From Bavariicoccus seileri WCC 4188 (GTDB taxonomy: Bacteria > Bacillota > Bacilli > Lactobacillales > Aerococcaceae), in assembly GCF_000421665.1 (NCBI RefSeq), contig NZ_ATXL01000002.1, forward strand, positions 1 to 64,000: 64,000 nt of DNA, read 5' to 3'. Shown here piece after piece: positions 28,153-37,940 of this stretch. A program made the position numbers and the translations under genes. How positions within the stretch are numbered: position 1 is the stretch's first letter; each line of letters starts with the position of its first letter. The notes under the pieces are model-generated. The model worked only from the letters and a program-made list of their open reading frames with translations, did no database searches and was not told the DNA's origin.

Positions 28153-28320
28153 TGTGTAAAATACGCAGCACCAATGAAGTGAGAGTGTCAACAGATCGTT
28201 ACGCGTTCAATCGCGAGCACTAGTAACCCGCGGCTGCAAAGGGTGAACAGCTAAAATGAGCTGCACACGCACGATCATTGGATCAGCTATTTTACTCCAA
28301 ACTATATTATTGGAGGAAAA
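28153..28320 (+). ncRNA. Structured leader of rpsD, probable S4 autoregulatory element
   Basis: This long GC-richer untranslated leader includes CAGCTAAAATGAGCTG (a hairpin) and a CCCGCGGCTGC segment. In Bacillus, S4 binds the leader of its own mRNA, so autoregulation is likely by analogy. I did not align it to the known S4-leader consensus. Confidence 0.45.
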
Positions 28321-28325
28321 CTTAT

Positions 28326-28937
28326 ATGTCTCGTTATACAGGCCCAAGCTGGAAACGTTCTCGCCGTTTAGGTATTTCACTTTCTGGAACAGGTAAAGAA
28401 TTAAATCGTCGTCCTTATGCTCCTGGTCAACACGGTCCTAACAGCCGTCGTAAATTATCAGAATATGGACAACAATTACAAGAAAAACAAAAACTACGCT
28501 TTATGTATGGGTTAAATGAACGTCAGTTCTCAAACTTATTCAAAAAAGCTGGTAAAATTAAAGAAGGAAAACATGGTGTTAACTTCTTAGTCTTACTAGA
28601 ACGTCGCTTAGACAACGTTGTTTACCGTTTAGGTCTTGCAAACACTCGTCGTCAAGCTCGTCAATTAGTAAACCATGGCCATATCACTGTTGATGGTCAA
28701 CGTGTTGACATCCCTTCATACGAAGTGGAAGTTGGACAAGTTATCTCAGTTCGTGAAAAATCAAAAGATCTAGTGATCATCAAGAGTTCGTTAGAAGGCC
28801 TATTCGGTCGTCCTGAATACTTGACGTTCGACGAAGATAAATTAGAAGGTTCGTTGAACCGTCTACCACTTCGCGAAGAATTGACACAAGATGTCGATGA
28901 ATCATTCATCGTTGAATACTACAACACATTAAGTTAA
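28326..28937 (+). CDS. rpsD: 30S ribosomal protein S4
   Basis: A 203-residue primary 16S rRNA-binding protein beginning [16 protein letters not shown]. It has the S4 RNA-binding domain at about residues 92-150 ([11 protein letters not shown]). The ATG at 28326 follows TGGAGG; the longer frame begins in the leader. It is a lone gene on the plus strand, as rpsD is in Bacillus. Confidence 0.98.
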   Translation: MSRYTGPSWKRSRRLGISLSGTGKELNRRPYAPGQHGPNSRRKLSEYGQQLQEKQKLRFMYGLNERQFSNLFKKAGKIKEGKHGVNFLVLLERRLDNVVYRLGLANTRRQARQLVNHGHITVDGQRVDIPSYEVEVGQVISVREKSKDLVIIKSSLEGLFGRPEYLTFDEDKLEGSLNRLPLREELTQDVDESFIVEYYNTLS

Positions 28938-29179
28938 TCATAAGGCATTTCATTTTAATAGGTCGATTTCTTTATTATACGACTAGCTAATCACTACTTG
29001 TTGCTACTCTTCACACTTTCTTCGATACTCACATACACATACACTTTCACATACACTTTAATGAGGTTTTGTGTGATAGACGTGAGCAAGATTTTGATTC
29101 AGTTAACCTCTAATAAATGAATGACATAGTCCTTTTAATTGATGACTAGCCTTACTGACAATACAATTTACTGATATTC

Positions 29180-29221
29180 AAAAAAGAGATTTGACAAGAT
29201 AATTTGTCAAATCTCTTTTTT
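29180..29221. terminator. Bidirectional terminator between rpsD and a convergent small gene
   Basis: A perfect 18-bp stem with AAAAAAGAGATTTGACAA and its complement around a 6-base loop. T runs on both strands allow it to end rpsD and the convergent small membrane-protein gene. The gap 28938-29324 otherwise holds only repeats, including CACATACACATACAC near 29020-29060. Confidence 0.9.
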
Positions 29222-29312
29222 TATAGCTAGTACTTTTTTATAGCTGATACTTTTTATAGCTAGTACTTTTTTATAGCCAGTGATTTTTTATAGCGAGTAA
29301 GCCTTTTAAAAG
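29217..29312. repeat. Tandem repeat of about 20 bp, five imperfect units
   Basis: Five copies of a TTTTTTATAGCTAGTAC-like unit, 15-20 bp long, with small changes in the AGCTAGT part. It lies between the bidirectional terminator and the small membrane-protein gene. Confidence 0.8.
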
Positions 29313-29324
29313 CGATTAGGCTGA

Positions 29325-29495
29325 TTACTTCTTATCTTTAACAGCTAGATAAATTTGATAGCCGATAAAGCCCAAAATAAGAACTGTTGCGATCATCGTG
29401 ATCAATCCTACTGCTAATTTAAGAATCACACTTGCTACCATGATAACAACAAAAACTGCAATAAAGACTAACCAGTATTTCACTGTTTCATTCAT
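29325..29495 (-). CDS. Small membrane protein, 56 residues
   Basis: Two hydrophobic segments (about residues 7-28 and 31-48) with a charged end (VKDKK). The start at 29495 follows AGGGGATG, and an extended -10 (TGATATAAT) lies near 29615. I do not recognise a family with a known function; small two-helix proteins of this kind are common in lactic acid bacteria. Confidence 0.7.
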   Translation of the reverse strand: MNETVKYWLVFIAVFVVIMVASVILKLAVGLITMIATVLILGFIGYQIYLAVKDKK

Positions 29496-29549
29496 TCTGA
29501 CACATCCCCTACTACTATTTAGACGTCCTATAGACAAAGCTTCTCATTT

Positions 29550-29585
29550 TTTATAAATGCATCTCTCTTTATAAATGCATCACTC
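29550..29585. repeat. 18-bp direct repeat, two units
   Basis: Two nearly identical units, TTTATAAATGCATCTCTC and TTTATAAATGCATCACTC, lie back to back in the leader of the small membrane-protein gene. Confidence 0.8.
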
Positions 29586-29664
29586 TTTAAAATCAGCTAA
29601 TGTCTTGATATCTCATTATATCATATCGCCCAACACATCACCCATAAGCAGATTTATCGGCTGT

Positions 29665-30507
29665 CTAAAACCGATTAAACCTAGCTTGTCTTTGTGCAAC
29701 AATTTCTTCTGGAGATAGATGATCATACTGACTGAGTTCTAAGATAAAATCAGCTTTTAGTTGTGCCATGAGTGCCTTCTTTTGAATGCTATCAGACTCG
29801 TTTTCTTCTATTATAATGCGTTCAATAACCCCTAAGTCAAGCAAATCATTAGGAGTCAATTTCATTTTATTGGCAGCCTCTTTTGCTAAATTGGCATCTT
29901 TATATAGAATACTAGCAAATCCTTCAGGTGACAGAACCGAATACATACTGTGCTGCATCATCCAGACTTTATTTGAAAAAGCTAGCGCTAATGCACCACC
30001 AGATCCTCCTTCGCCAACGATCAAGGTCACTATCGGAACCGTCAATTGACTCATCACTAATAGGTTTTGAGCGATTGCAGAACCGATTCCCCTACTTTCA
30101 GCCTCTGGCGAACAGTAAGCACCGGCTGTGTTCACAACAGTTAAGACTGGTCTTTGGAACTTTTCTGCCTGTTCCATCATCCGATAAGCTTTACGATAAC
30201 CTTCTGGGTAACTTGAGCCAAAGTTTCGGGCTATATTTTCATCTAAGGTATGTCCTTTTTGCGACCCAATCAAAGTGACCGGCCGACCCGCTAAGAAACC
30301 GACCCCCGACACGATTGACTTATCATCGCCATAGTAACGATCTCCATGTAATTCGATAAAATCATCTAAAATATGATGGGCTATGTCTTCAGTCGACAGT
30401 CGATCTTTAGCTCTGGCTAATTTGACAGTACTATAAGCGTCCTCTACTGCTTCCTTCTGACGCGCTTTGCCTGTCAACTTTTCAATCAACTCATTCGTTT
30501 TAGACAT
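29665..30507 (-). CDS. accA: Acetyl-CoA carboxylase carboxyltransferase subunit alpha
   Basis: A 280-residue crotonase-fold subunit that, with AccD, moves the carboxyl group from biotin to acetyl-CoA to give malonyl-CoA. It shows the GDRYYGDD segment, NTAGAYCSPEAE and IVGEGGSGGALA. It overlaps accD by 8 bp. It is the last gene of the fatty-acid locus; I saw no clear terminator after it. Confidence 0.95.
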   Translation of the reverse strand: MSKTNELIEKLTGKARQKEAVEDAYSTVKLARAKDRLSTEDIAHHILDDFIELHGDRYYGDDKSIVSGVGFLAGRPVTLIGSQKGHTLDENIARNFGSSYPEGYRKAYRMMEQAEKFQRPVLTVVNTAGAYCSPEAESRGIGSAIAQNLLVMSQLTVPIVTLIVGEGGSGGALALAFSNKVWMMQHSMYSVLSPEGFASILYKDANLAKEAANKMKLTPNDLLDLGVIERIIIEENESDSIQKKALMAQLKADFILELSQYDHLSPEEIVAQRQARFNRF

Positions 30508-31375
30508 TTAGATCACCTCTATGCATTTTTAATAACGAGCCAATGACTTTTCGCTGTTCTTGTCGGTTTACAATAGCATCAATAAATCCTTTTTCAAGAA
30601 CTTCTTCTGATGATTGGAAGTTATCAGGTAAAGTCGTTTTTAAGGTTTGTTCAATGACTCGTCGTCCGGCAAATCCGACTAGTGCTTGAGGTTCTGCTAA
30701 TATAATATCACCTTGCATCGCAAAGCTAGCTGTCACACCACCAGTTGTGGGGTCCGTTAATAACACCAAATAAAAAAGCCCAGCTTTACTATGATTACTA
30801 ACCGCACTACTCACTTTTGCCATCTGCATCAAGGATAAAATTCCCTCTTGCATCCGGGCACCACCAGATGCGGTCGTTAAAACAACCGGAAGTTTTTTAT
30901 GTGTTGCTTCAGTGAACAGGTGCGTTAGTTTCTGTCCAACTGCTTGCCCCATGCTCCCCATAATGAATCGACTATCCATAATTCCGATCGCACATGGCTG
31001 GCCTGTTATTGTGGCTTCTCCAACCGTAATTGCCTCATCTAATCCCGTTTTTTCTTTAGTAGCTTTAACTTTTTGATCGTAGTTATCAAACGATAGTGGA
31101 TTCGAAATTTTGGTTTCAGGGAGCCACTCAGTGAAACTTAATTCATCCAATAATTGAGCGATACGTTCACTTGTAGTCATCCGCCAAATATAATGGCAAT
31201 GAGGGCAGAAACGTTCAACTGCTAAATCACCCACATAAACTAGTTTTTTACAACTAGGACAACGATAATACAAATTATCTGGGATTTTAGCGTGCATTTT
31301 ATCCCGTTCCTGCTTACTCGGTATGATGACTTGGGGTTTTTTCTTTTTAAATAACACCCTATTCACCCCTTCCAT
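30500..31375 (-). CDS. accD: Acetyl-CoA carboxylase carboxyltransferase subunit beta
   Basis: A 291-residue subunit partner of AccA. An N-terminal zinc finger with CPSC and CPHC (about residues 39-62) is followed by the crotonase-like domain with TTASGGARMQEG. It lies 12 bp after accC. Confidence 0.95.
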   Translation of the reverse strand: MEGVNRVLFKKKKPQVIIPSKQERDKMHAKIPDNLYYRCPSCKKLVYVGDLAVERFCPHCHYIWRMTTSERIAQLLDELSFTEWLPETKISNPLSFDNYDQKVKATKEKTGLDEAITVGEATITGQPCAIGIMDSRFIMGSMGQAVGQKLTHLFTEATHKKLPVVLTTASGGARMQEGILSLMQMAKVSSAVSNHSKAGLFYLVLLTDPTTGGVTASFAMQGDIILAEPQALVGFAGRRVIEQTLKTTLPDNFQSSEEVLEKGFIDAIVNRQEQRKVIGSLLKMHRGDLNV

Positions 31376-31387
31376 TCATTTCAATGA

Positions 31388-32767
31388 TTACTCGACACTC
31401 TGTTTATGAGCTTTCAAAAAGTTGCTTAAAAAATGCTCCTCTAAATAATGTGTGTCAAATGCACCAGATAGAACGCCTTTGTCTGCTATCAAAGCGAGTT
31501 GAAAGTCGATATTTGTTGGTATACCATCAATCATAAACTCCATAAGAGCTCGATTCATTTTCCGAAATGCTATATCACGTGTTTTAGCATAGGTGATGAC
31601 CTTTGCTACCATACTATCGTAAAAAGGGGGTATTCCACTACCCGCAAATAAGGCACTCTCTACTCTTAACCCTAGACTACCGCTTGGAAGAATCAAATCA
31701 GTGATTTTCCCACTAGCTGGTCTAAAGTCATGTGTCGGATCCTCAGCATTTATCCGACATTCGATAGCATGACCAGTGATTTTGATATCTTCTTGACTGT
31801 AAGTCAAAGGTAAGCCACTTGCAATTCGGATTTGTTCATTAACAATATCAACTCCCGTGACCATTTCAGTGACAGGATGTTCTACTTGCAATCGGGTATT
31901 CATTTCCATAAAGTAGAAGTTTTGATTTTGATCAACCAAAAATTCAACAGTTCCTGCGTTCACATAATGAGTCGCGATTGCCGCATCAACTGCTGCTTTT
32001 CCCAGCTGCTCTCTCACATCTGAGCTAATAAAACTACTAGGAGCCTCTTCCAGAACTTTCTGATGTTGACGTTGCAGCGAGCATTCACGTTCGCCAAGAT
32101 GAATCACATTTCCAAAGCTATCTCCTAAAATCTGAACTTCAATATGACGTGCATGAGTAATGATTTTCTCTAAGTATACCTGGTCATCCGAAAATACAGC
32201 TCCAGCTTCTAGCTTAACTTGGTCAAACAATTGTTTGAACTGCTCTTCAGAGTGGATCTCACGCATTCCTTTACCACCACCACCAGCTGCAGCTTTGAGC
32301 ATGACTGGAAAGCCAAGTGATTTTGCTAACTCTAGTCCACTTTCGCAATCGTCTATAAAGCCTTCACTCCCTGGAATGACAGGAACGCCTGCTTTGATCA
32401 TGGTTTCCCTTGCAACTGCTTTATTACCCATTCGATGGATAGCCTCGGAACTTGGGCCAATAAATGTGATATCACATTCCTCACACATCTTTGCAAACTG
32501 ACTATTTTCAGACAAAAATCCAAATCCTGGATGAATAGCTTCCGCTCCAGTCGTTAGGGCAGCACTCAACAGTTGAATCTTATGATTATAAGAGTCGGCG
32601 ACACGCGGCGGACCAATACAGACTGCCTCGTCTGCTAACACCGTATGAAGTGCTAAACGATCTGCCGTAGAATAAACTGCAACAGATTTGATGCCCATTT
32701 CGCGAAGGGCACGAATTATTCGAACCGCTATCTCACCACGATTCGCTACGAGTACTTTTTTAAACAT
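31388..32767 (-). CDS. accC: Acetyl-CoA carboxylase biotin carboxylase subunit
   Basis: A 459-residue ATP-grasp enzyme that carboxylates biotin on AccB. It begins MFKKVLVANRGEIAVRI and has the glycine-rich loop KAAAGGGGKGMR and the MEMNTRLQVEHPVTE signature. It abuts the fabZ stop codon directly. Confidence 0.97.
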   Translation of the reverse strand: MFKKVLVANRGEIAVRIIRALREMGIKSVAVYSTADRLALHTVLADEAVCIGPPRVADSYNHKIQLLSAALTTGAEAIHPGFGFLSENSQFAKMCEECDITFIGPSSEAIHRMGNKAVARETMIKAGVPVIPGSEGFIDDCESGLELAKSLGFPVMLKAAAGGGGKGMREIHSEEQFKQLFDQVKLEAGAVFSDDQVYLEKIITHARHIEVQILGDSFGNVIHLGERECSLQRQHQKVLEEAPSSFISSDVREQLGKAAVDAAIATHYVNAGTVEFLVDQNQNFYFMEMNTRLQVEHPVTEMVTGVDIVNEQIRIASGLPLTYSQEDIKITGHAIECRINAEDPTHDFRPASGKITDLILPSGSLGLRVESALFAGSGIPPFYDSMVAKVITYAKTRDIAFRKMNRALMEFMIDGIPTNIDFQLALIADKGVLSGAFDTHYLEEHFLSNFLKAHKQSVE

Positions 32768-33199
32768 TTACTCAGCTCCAATAATGAAAGTCATTTCCGC
32801 CTCACATACTTTTTTGTCACCTACAAACGCTTTTCCTAGACCAATTCCAGCGTTTCGTTTTAATTTAACAATCTCAACTTCTAAACGTAGTACGTCTCCA
32901 GGGACAACTTTTTGACGAAATTTCACTTTGTTCAATCCACCTAAATAAGCTGTTTTACCATTAAAATCATCTTGTTTCAACAATGGTATTGACCCTGCCT
33001 GGGCCAAACTCTCTATAATCAAGACACCCGGCATGACAGGTTCACCTGGAAAGTGACCTTGGAAAAAGGGCTCATTGATTGTAACATTTTTTTGACAAAC
33101 GACTTTTTGACCAGGGATCAATTCAGTCACCTTATCAATAAAGAAGATTGGGTAACGATTTGGTATGATTTCCATTACTTCTTGACTAGTTAGTTCCAT
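32768..33199 (-). CDS. fabZ: 3-hydroxyacyl-ACP dehydratase FabZ
   Basis: A 143-residue hot-dog-fold dehydratase. The catalytic histidine is in GHFPGEPVMPGVL, with the conserved acidic residue in ESLAQAG. In some relatives (FabN) a homologue also isomerises the double bond; that cannot be decided here. It lies between accB and accC with no gaps. Confidence 0.95.
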   Translation of the reverse strand: MELTSQEVMEIIPNRYPIFFIDKVTELIPGQKVVCQKNVTINEPFFQGHFPGEPVMPGVLIIESLAQAGSIPLLKQDDFNGKTAYLGGLNKVKFRQKVVPGDVLRLEVEIVKLKRNAGIGLGKAFVGDKKVCEAEMTFIIGAE

Positions 33200-33691
33200 T
33201 TATATTTCCTCCTCATCGATCACTACAAGTGGTTGATCATATTCAACGACCTCTTCATTAGTGACGTTGATTTTCTTGATAGTCCCACTAACTGGTGCTA
33301 CGACTTCATTCATGATTTTCATTGCTTCGATGATACAGACGACTTGTCCTTTCTTAACGACAGAGCCCACTGAAACAAAAGATTCTGCTCCAGGATTTGG
33401 CGCTAAATAGACAATCCCGACCAACGGTGCTTTAACAGCGATGAACTGACTATCATCACTATCAACTTCCTCATTAGGACTAGCAGTTGTGCTAATCACT
33501 TCTGTTGGTTCTTTTGGTGAAGAGTCAGTTGCGTGTGTGACAGCGACTTGATCATGACCACCATTACCGTTTGACTCTGAAGGACCTTGATATGGATCCT
33601 TTGATAAAATCAGTTGGTCAGTTCCTTGTGTCAAGGATAAAAACCGAATCGTGCTCTCATCAAATTGAGTGATCAGTGATTTGACATCCAT
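33200..33691 (-). CDS. accB: Biotin carboxyl carrier protein of acetyl-CoA carboxylase
   Basis: A 163-residue carrier with an Ala/Pro/Thr/Ser-rich linker (about residues 50-85) and a biotinyl domain whose lysine is in EAMKIMNEV. The ATG at 33691 follows GGGAGGAA. It is the substrate of AccC and the donor for AccAD. Confidence 0.95.
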   Translation of the reverse strand: MDVKSLITQFDESTIRFLSLTQGTDQLILSKDPYQGPSESNGNGGHDQVAVTHATDSSPKEPTEVISTTASPNEEVDSDDSQFIAVKAPLVGIVYLAPNPGAESFVSVGSVVKKGQVVCIIEAMKIMNEVVAPVSGTIKKINVTNEEVVEYDQPLVVIDEEEI

Positions 33692-33698
33692 GATAGTT

Positions 33699-34934
33699 TT
33701 ATTCCTCCCAGCGTTTAAAACATAATACAGCGTTGTGGCCCCCAAAACCTAAGGAATCTGACAATACGTAAGTCAGGTCCGCTGCTCTTCCGACGTTAGG
33801 CACGTAATCCAAGTCGCACTGCGGATCGGCTTCTTTTAGGCCGCGAGTTGGTGGCACAAATTGATGACGCAAGGCTTCGATACACGTAATAGCTTCAACA
33901 CCACCAGCAGCACCCAAAAGGTGACCAATCATACTTTTGGTGCTTGATATAGGGATATGCTTGGCGTGTTCTCCAAAAGCGTACTTGATAGCAGTTGTTT
34001 CCCCGCTATCGTTAGTTGGTGTACTTGTGCCATGAGCGTTGATGTAGTCAACCTCTTCTGGCTTAATACCAGCATCTTCTAGTGTTTTAAGAAATGCCTT
34101 ACCAGCACCGCTGCCGTCTGGCCTAGGGGCGGTCATATGATAGGCATCAGCAGTCGAGCCGTAGCCAACAACTTCAGCTAAAACAGTTGCGCCACGCTTT
34201 TGCGCATTCTCTAAGCTTTCAAGAACAATCACGCCAGCTCCTTCACCCATTACAAAACCATCTCTACGGGCATCGAATGGAATTGAAGCTCGTTCAGGAT
34301 CAGTTTGTGTCGATAAAGCCGTCAGTGCCGCAAAACCTGCAATCCCAATCTCATTGATGGTGGCTTCACAACCTCCAGCGAGACAAGCGGTCAAATCACC
34401 ATGTTTGATCTTTAAATAAGCTTCACCGATTGCATTAGTTGCTGAGGCACAAGCTGAGACGATGTCTAGAGATATCCCTCTAATTCCAAACTTTTGAGCG
34501 ATATTTCCCGCAGCCATATTACCAATTGTTAATGGCACAAAAAGTGGTGGCACCCGTTTTGGCCCTTTTTTAGCCATTTTTAAAATCCCTGTTTGAATGG
34601 CATGTAGGCCACCAATACCTGAACTGACTAATACACCGATATCATCTGTTGTCTCTTCAACCACCACAAGACCACTATTTTTTAATGCTTCATCACTTGC
34701 TGCAATGGCAAACTGACTAAAGCGGTCCATTCGTTGATATTCTTTTCGCGACATCGTAAGTGTCGGATCAAAATCACTTGCTTCACTTGCTACTGTTATA
34801 CCTGTCTCACTAGCATCAAAACTTGTAATAGGTTTGATACCGTTTTTGCCGGCCGAAACATTAGTCCAAAATGTTTTGGTATCATTTCCTAACGAACTGA
34901 CAACTCCTGTACCTGTAATCACTACTCGAGTCAT
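33699..34934 (-). CDS. fabF: 3-oxoacyl-ACP synthase II FabF
   Basis: A 411-residue condensing enzyme for chain elongation. The active-site cysteine is in VSACASATN, the two histidines in NAHGTSTPTND and KSMIGHLLGAAGG. In organisms with FabN or FabM this type of enzyme can also matter for unsaturated fatty acids. It lies seven bases before accB. Confidence 0.96.
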   Translation of the reverse strand: MTRVVITGTGVVSSLGNDTKTFWTNVSAGKNGIKPITSFDASETGITVASEASDFDPTLTMSRKEYQRMDRFSQFAIAASDEALKNSGLVVVEETTDDIGVLVSSGIGGLHAIQTGILKMAKKGPKRVPPLFVPLTIGNMAAGNIAQKFGIRGISLDIVSACASATNAIGEAYLKIKHGDLTACLAGGCEATINEIGIAGFAALTALSTQTDPERASIPFDARRDGFVMGEGAGVIVLESLENAQKRGATVLAEVVGYGSTADAYHMTAPRPDGSGAGKAFLKTLEDAGIKPEEVDYINAHGTSTPTNDSGETTAIKYAFGEHAKHIPISSTKSMIGHLLGAAGGVEAITCIEALRHQFVPPTRGLKEADPQCDLDYVPNVGRAADLTYVLSDSLGFGGHNAVLCFKRWEE

Positions 34935-35044
34935 TTATTCACCTTTACTTTCTTTTTATGCCCTATCATGATTAATAAAACTGTTTTTTTTTGTGATTTT
35001 CACCACTAATTGATATCTTGAAAAAACAAGGTCAGGCCAAATAA

Positions 35045-35785
35045 CTACATATGTAACCCGCCATTGACCTCTATCACTTGCCCAGTCACATAATCATTTT
35101 GAATCAAAAAAGAGACTGTTTCACTGATATGGTCGACTTGTCCAAATCGTTTTAGCGGAATCTCTTGCAAGATTGCAGACCGTTGTTTTTCATTCAACTT
35201 AGCAGTCATATCTGTCTCAATGAACCCTGGTGCAATGGCATTACATCGGATATTACGTCCAGCTAGCTCTTTGGCAACAGACTTAGTCAAACCAATAATA
35301 CCGGCTTTGCTCGCCGCATAATTCGTTTGTCCAGCATTACCAGTAATCCCGACAACACTTGCCATATTGATAATCACACCATTCTTTTGTTTTAAGAAAT
35401 AAGGTGTCACAGCTTTAATCACATTAAAGGTTCCCAATAAATTTGTTTCGATTACGGACATAAAGTCTTCTGCGCTCATCCGTAGAATCAACTTATCTAA
35501 GGTAATTCCAGCATTATTGACAATAACATCTAGGCGTTTAAAACGACTAAAAATCTCATCAATGATGTCTTTTACTTCTGTACTATCGGCAACAGACCCG
35601 GTTAAAACAACTGGTGTGCTGTCATTTTCGCCAACAAAAGAAGCAAGTGTTTCTTCATTTGGAGCATGACGACTTGTCAAAATAACCTGATAACCATCTT
35701 TATAAAGTTTTTGAGCAATCGCAAGTCCGATCCCTTTAGTGCCACCAGTTATAAATGCAACAGGTTGCTTTTCTAATTCAGCCAT
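35045..35785 (-). CDS. fabG: 3-oxoacyl-ACP reductase FabG
   Basis: A 246-residue short-chain dehydrogenase that reduces 3-ketoacyl-ACP with NADPH. The Rossmann motif is TGGTKGIG, the active-site tyrosine and lysine lie in YAASKAG, and NNAG is present. It sits between fabD and fabF. Confidence 0.95.
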   Translation of the reverse strand: MAELEKQPVAFITGGTKGIGLAIAQKLYKDGYQVILTSRHAPNEETLASFVGENDSTPVVLTGSVADSTEVKDIIDEIFSRFKRLDVIVNNAGITLDKLILRMSAEDFMSVIETNLLGTFNVIKAVTPYFLKQKNGVIINMASVVGITGNAGQTNYAASKAGIIGLTKSVAKELAGRNIRCNAIAPGFIETDMTAKLNEKQRSAILQEIPLKRFGQVDHISETVSFLIQNDYVTGQVIEVNGGLHM

Positions 35786-35799
35786 TCCTTCACCTTACT

Positions 35800-35934
35800 T
35801 TCTCTCATACTTACTCTCGTACTTACTTTCATACTTACTCATTATTACGCTTAAAAACACCTAATTACTTTTAAGTTACGCCTAATAATTAAAATGACAC
35901 CTCATTATTTCTAATAACGCCTAATTCCTTATAA
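35800..35934. repeat. Degenerate repeats between fabD and fabG
   Basis: Three copies of a CATACTTACT-like unit of about 14 bp are followed by CACCTAATTA and CGCCTAATAA-type units. It lies inside the fab operon, so the repeats are transcribed. No promoter or terminator is seen in it. Confidence 0.6.
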
Positions 35935-36885
35935 TTAGTGAGTCGTTTTCAATTGTTCTAAGTCTTTAACTGCAGTTATGGAAATAACTTCCACTTGGTC
36001 TGTGGTCGCCTTGACTAACTTGCTCAGAACTGCTTTTGGACCAATCTCAATCACACGTGTCACGCCATCTGCTACAAAGTTTTCAACCGTTTTCTGCCAC
36101 TCAACTGGCTTGACTAAATGATCGCTAAACTCGGTTCGGCAAGCTTCTAGTGTTAAGGGCTTTCCACTGACATTGCTATAGATAACGTCAGCTGTATTCT
36201 GCCAGTGGGACCAGTTTTCTTTTATCTCCCTCACCAATCGATTAATAGCCGGACCAAGTAAGGATTGTGCTGATGCCATCAATGGGGTATGAAAAGCTCC
36301 TTCAACCGCTAACGGCATCACTTTCTTGTAACCTGCCGCTTTTAGTGCTTTCCCAAAGGCCAAAATTGCCTCTTTATGGCCCGCATAGATTGTTTGAAAC
36401 GGACTATTAAGATTAGCCGCCCACACGCGTCCTTTGAACTCCTCCAACAGCTCATCACATTTTTCTTGGGGAACTTTGATCACAGCGAGCATCATTCCAT
36501 CCGAATGAGAAGTTGCCTGAGCCATGGCTTGTCCCCGCTTGACAACAAAGTCAAGAAGAGATTCAGGACTCACTAAACCACTCGCAGCAAGTGCTGTATA
36601 CTCTCCCAAACTATGTCCAGCAAAAACATGAACGTGGTTGTTATTCTTAAGGAGAGGCATAACTACCTTAGAAATCGCAAGTTCAAGAGCCACGATCGCA
36701 GGCTGTACACATTTAGTTTGAGCCTGTGCTTCTTTATTCTTTAAAAAAATGTCGATGAGATCTAATGCCGTTTTTTGAGACATTTCAGTCAAAAAATGAC
36801 GGACTTCAGGATAAGTGTCAATAAAATCTTGTCCCATCCCAACATATTGGGACCCTTGTCCTGTAAAGATCACTGCTGTTTTCAT
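35935..36885 (-). CDS. fabD: Malonyl-CoA:ACP transacylase FabD
   Basis: A 316-residue acyltransferase that loads malonyl groups on ACP. The start FTGQGSQYVGMG and the nucleophile motif GHSLGEYTA are canonical. Its ATG overlaps the fabK stop (ATGA), so the two are translationally coupled. Confidence 0.96.
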   Translation of the reverse strand: MKTAVIFTGQGSQYVGMGQDFIDTYPEVRHFLTEMSQKTALDLIDIFLKNKEAQAQTKCVQPAIVALELAISKVVMPLLKNNNHVHVFAGHSLGEYTALAASGLVSPESLLDFVVKRGQAMAQATSHSDGMMLAVIKVPQEKCDELLEEFKGRVWAANLNSPFQTIYAGHKEAILAFGKALKAAGYKKVMPLAVEGAFHTPLMASAQSLLGPAINRLVREIKENWSHWQNTADVIYSNVSGKPLTLEACRTEFSDHLVKPVEWQKTVENFVADGVTRVIEIGPKAVLSKLVKATTDQVEVISITAVKDLEQLKTTH

Positions 36886-37850
36886 GATTTACCCTCATTA
36901 AAATAAGAGGCACGAGCATGATAGACTTCAACCGCCTCACGCACTAATTCTTCGATGATATCTTTACAAGGAGCGACTGTTTTTACTAGTCCAGCTACTT
37001 GACCAGACATCATAGAGCCACGTTGGGTATCCCCTAGCACTACCGCACGTCTCAAAGCACCGCGCCCAAGTTCATCCATTTTAGCAAAATCAGGAGTTTC
37101 CTTACTTGTTTCCGCTTTTTCTAGCGCTGCATACTCTCGGGTTAATTGATTTCTCAATACACGTACTGGATGCCCTCCAAGTTCACCCGTAACAATAGTT
37201 GACAGGTCACTAGCTTTTAAAATGGCATTCTTGAAATTCTCGTGAGCAGGAGATTCAGTAGAACACACAAACCTCGTCCCAATTTGGACACCCTCTGCTC
37301 CAAGCATCAACGCAGCGGCTACACCTCTACCATCGGCTATACCACCTGCTGCGATAACTGGAATTGATACAGCATCAACAACTTGAGGTAATAAACTCAT
37401 CGTCGTGCCCTTACCAATATGTCCACCAGCTTCCATACCTTCAACAACAACAGCATCGGCACCTAACCGTTCCATCCGTTTGGCTAATGCAACAGATGCA
37501 ACGACCGGAATTACTCTGATACCTGCTTCTTGAAAAGCTGTCATGTATTTACCAGGACTACCTGCTCCGGTAGTCACTAATCGAATACCGGCTTGACAGA
37601 GATAAGAAACAACTTCTTCAACATGAGGATTAAGAAGCATCACATTAACACCAAACGGTTTATCTGTTAAAGCTTTCACTTCTTCCACTTTCTTTTGAAC
37701 TACATCAACTGGATCATGACCAGTTCCTACAATACCAATACCGCCTGCATTAGAAACAGCACTGGCAAGCTTAGCATCTGCTACCCAAGCCATTGCTCCT
37801 TGGACAATCGGATAATCTATTCCTAATAAATCACATAGTTTCGTTCTCAA
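36882..37850 (-). CDS. fabK: Enoyl-ACP reductase II FabK
   Basis: A 322-residue FMN enzyme that performs the last reduction of each elongation round; it replaces FabI in streptococci and some relatives. Typical blocks are YPIVQGAMAWVADAKLASAVSNAGG without the cysteine-rich part, VVEGMEAGGHIG and GGIADGRG. The longest frame starts with GTG at 37859. The TTG at 37850 is preferred because GTGAT lies four bases upstream and the protein then aligns with FabK starts. Confidence 0.92.
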   Translation of the reverse strand: MRTKLCDLLGIDYPIVQGAMAWVADAKLASAVSNAGGIGIVGTGHDPVDVVQKKVEEVKALTDKPFGVNVMLLNPHVEEVVSYLCQAGIRLVTTGAGSPGKYMTAFQEAGIRVIPVVASVALAKRMERLGADAVVVEGMEAGGHIGKGTTMSLLPQVVDAVSIPVIAAGGIADGRGVAAALMLGAEGVQIGTRFVCSTESPAHENFKNAILKASDLSTIVTGELGGHPVRVLRNQLTREYAALEKAETSKETPDFAKMDELGRGALRRAVVLGDTQRGSMMSGQVAGLVKTVAPCKDIIEELVREAVEVYHARASYFNEGKS

Positions 37851-37913
37851 TTGAATCACTCTCTCGCTTTTGACTTCAGTATAACTACTTGCTAGTTACG
37901 ACTTACTTTTATT

Positions 37914-37932
37914 TAGTTTGAATATCAAAGTA
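37914..37932. promoter_or_regulatory. FabT box upstream of fabK
   Basis: TTTGA-ATA-TCAAA is a perfect core palindrome extended by partly matching flanks (TAG and GTA). It fits the FabT consensus of lactic acid bacteria and lies 64 bp before the fabK start, just past the structured terminator after acpP. Confidence 0.8.
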
Positions 37933-37940
37933 TTAAATAT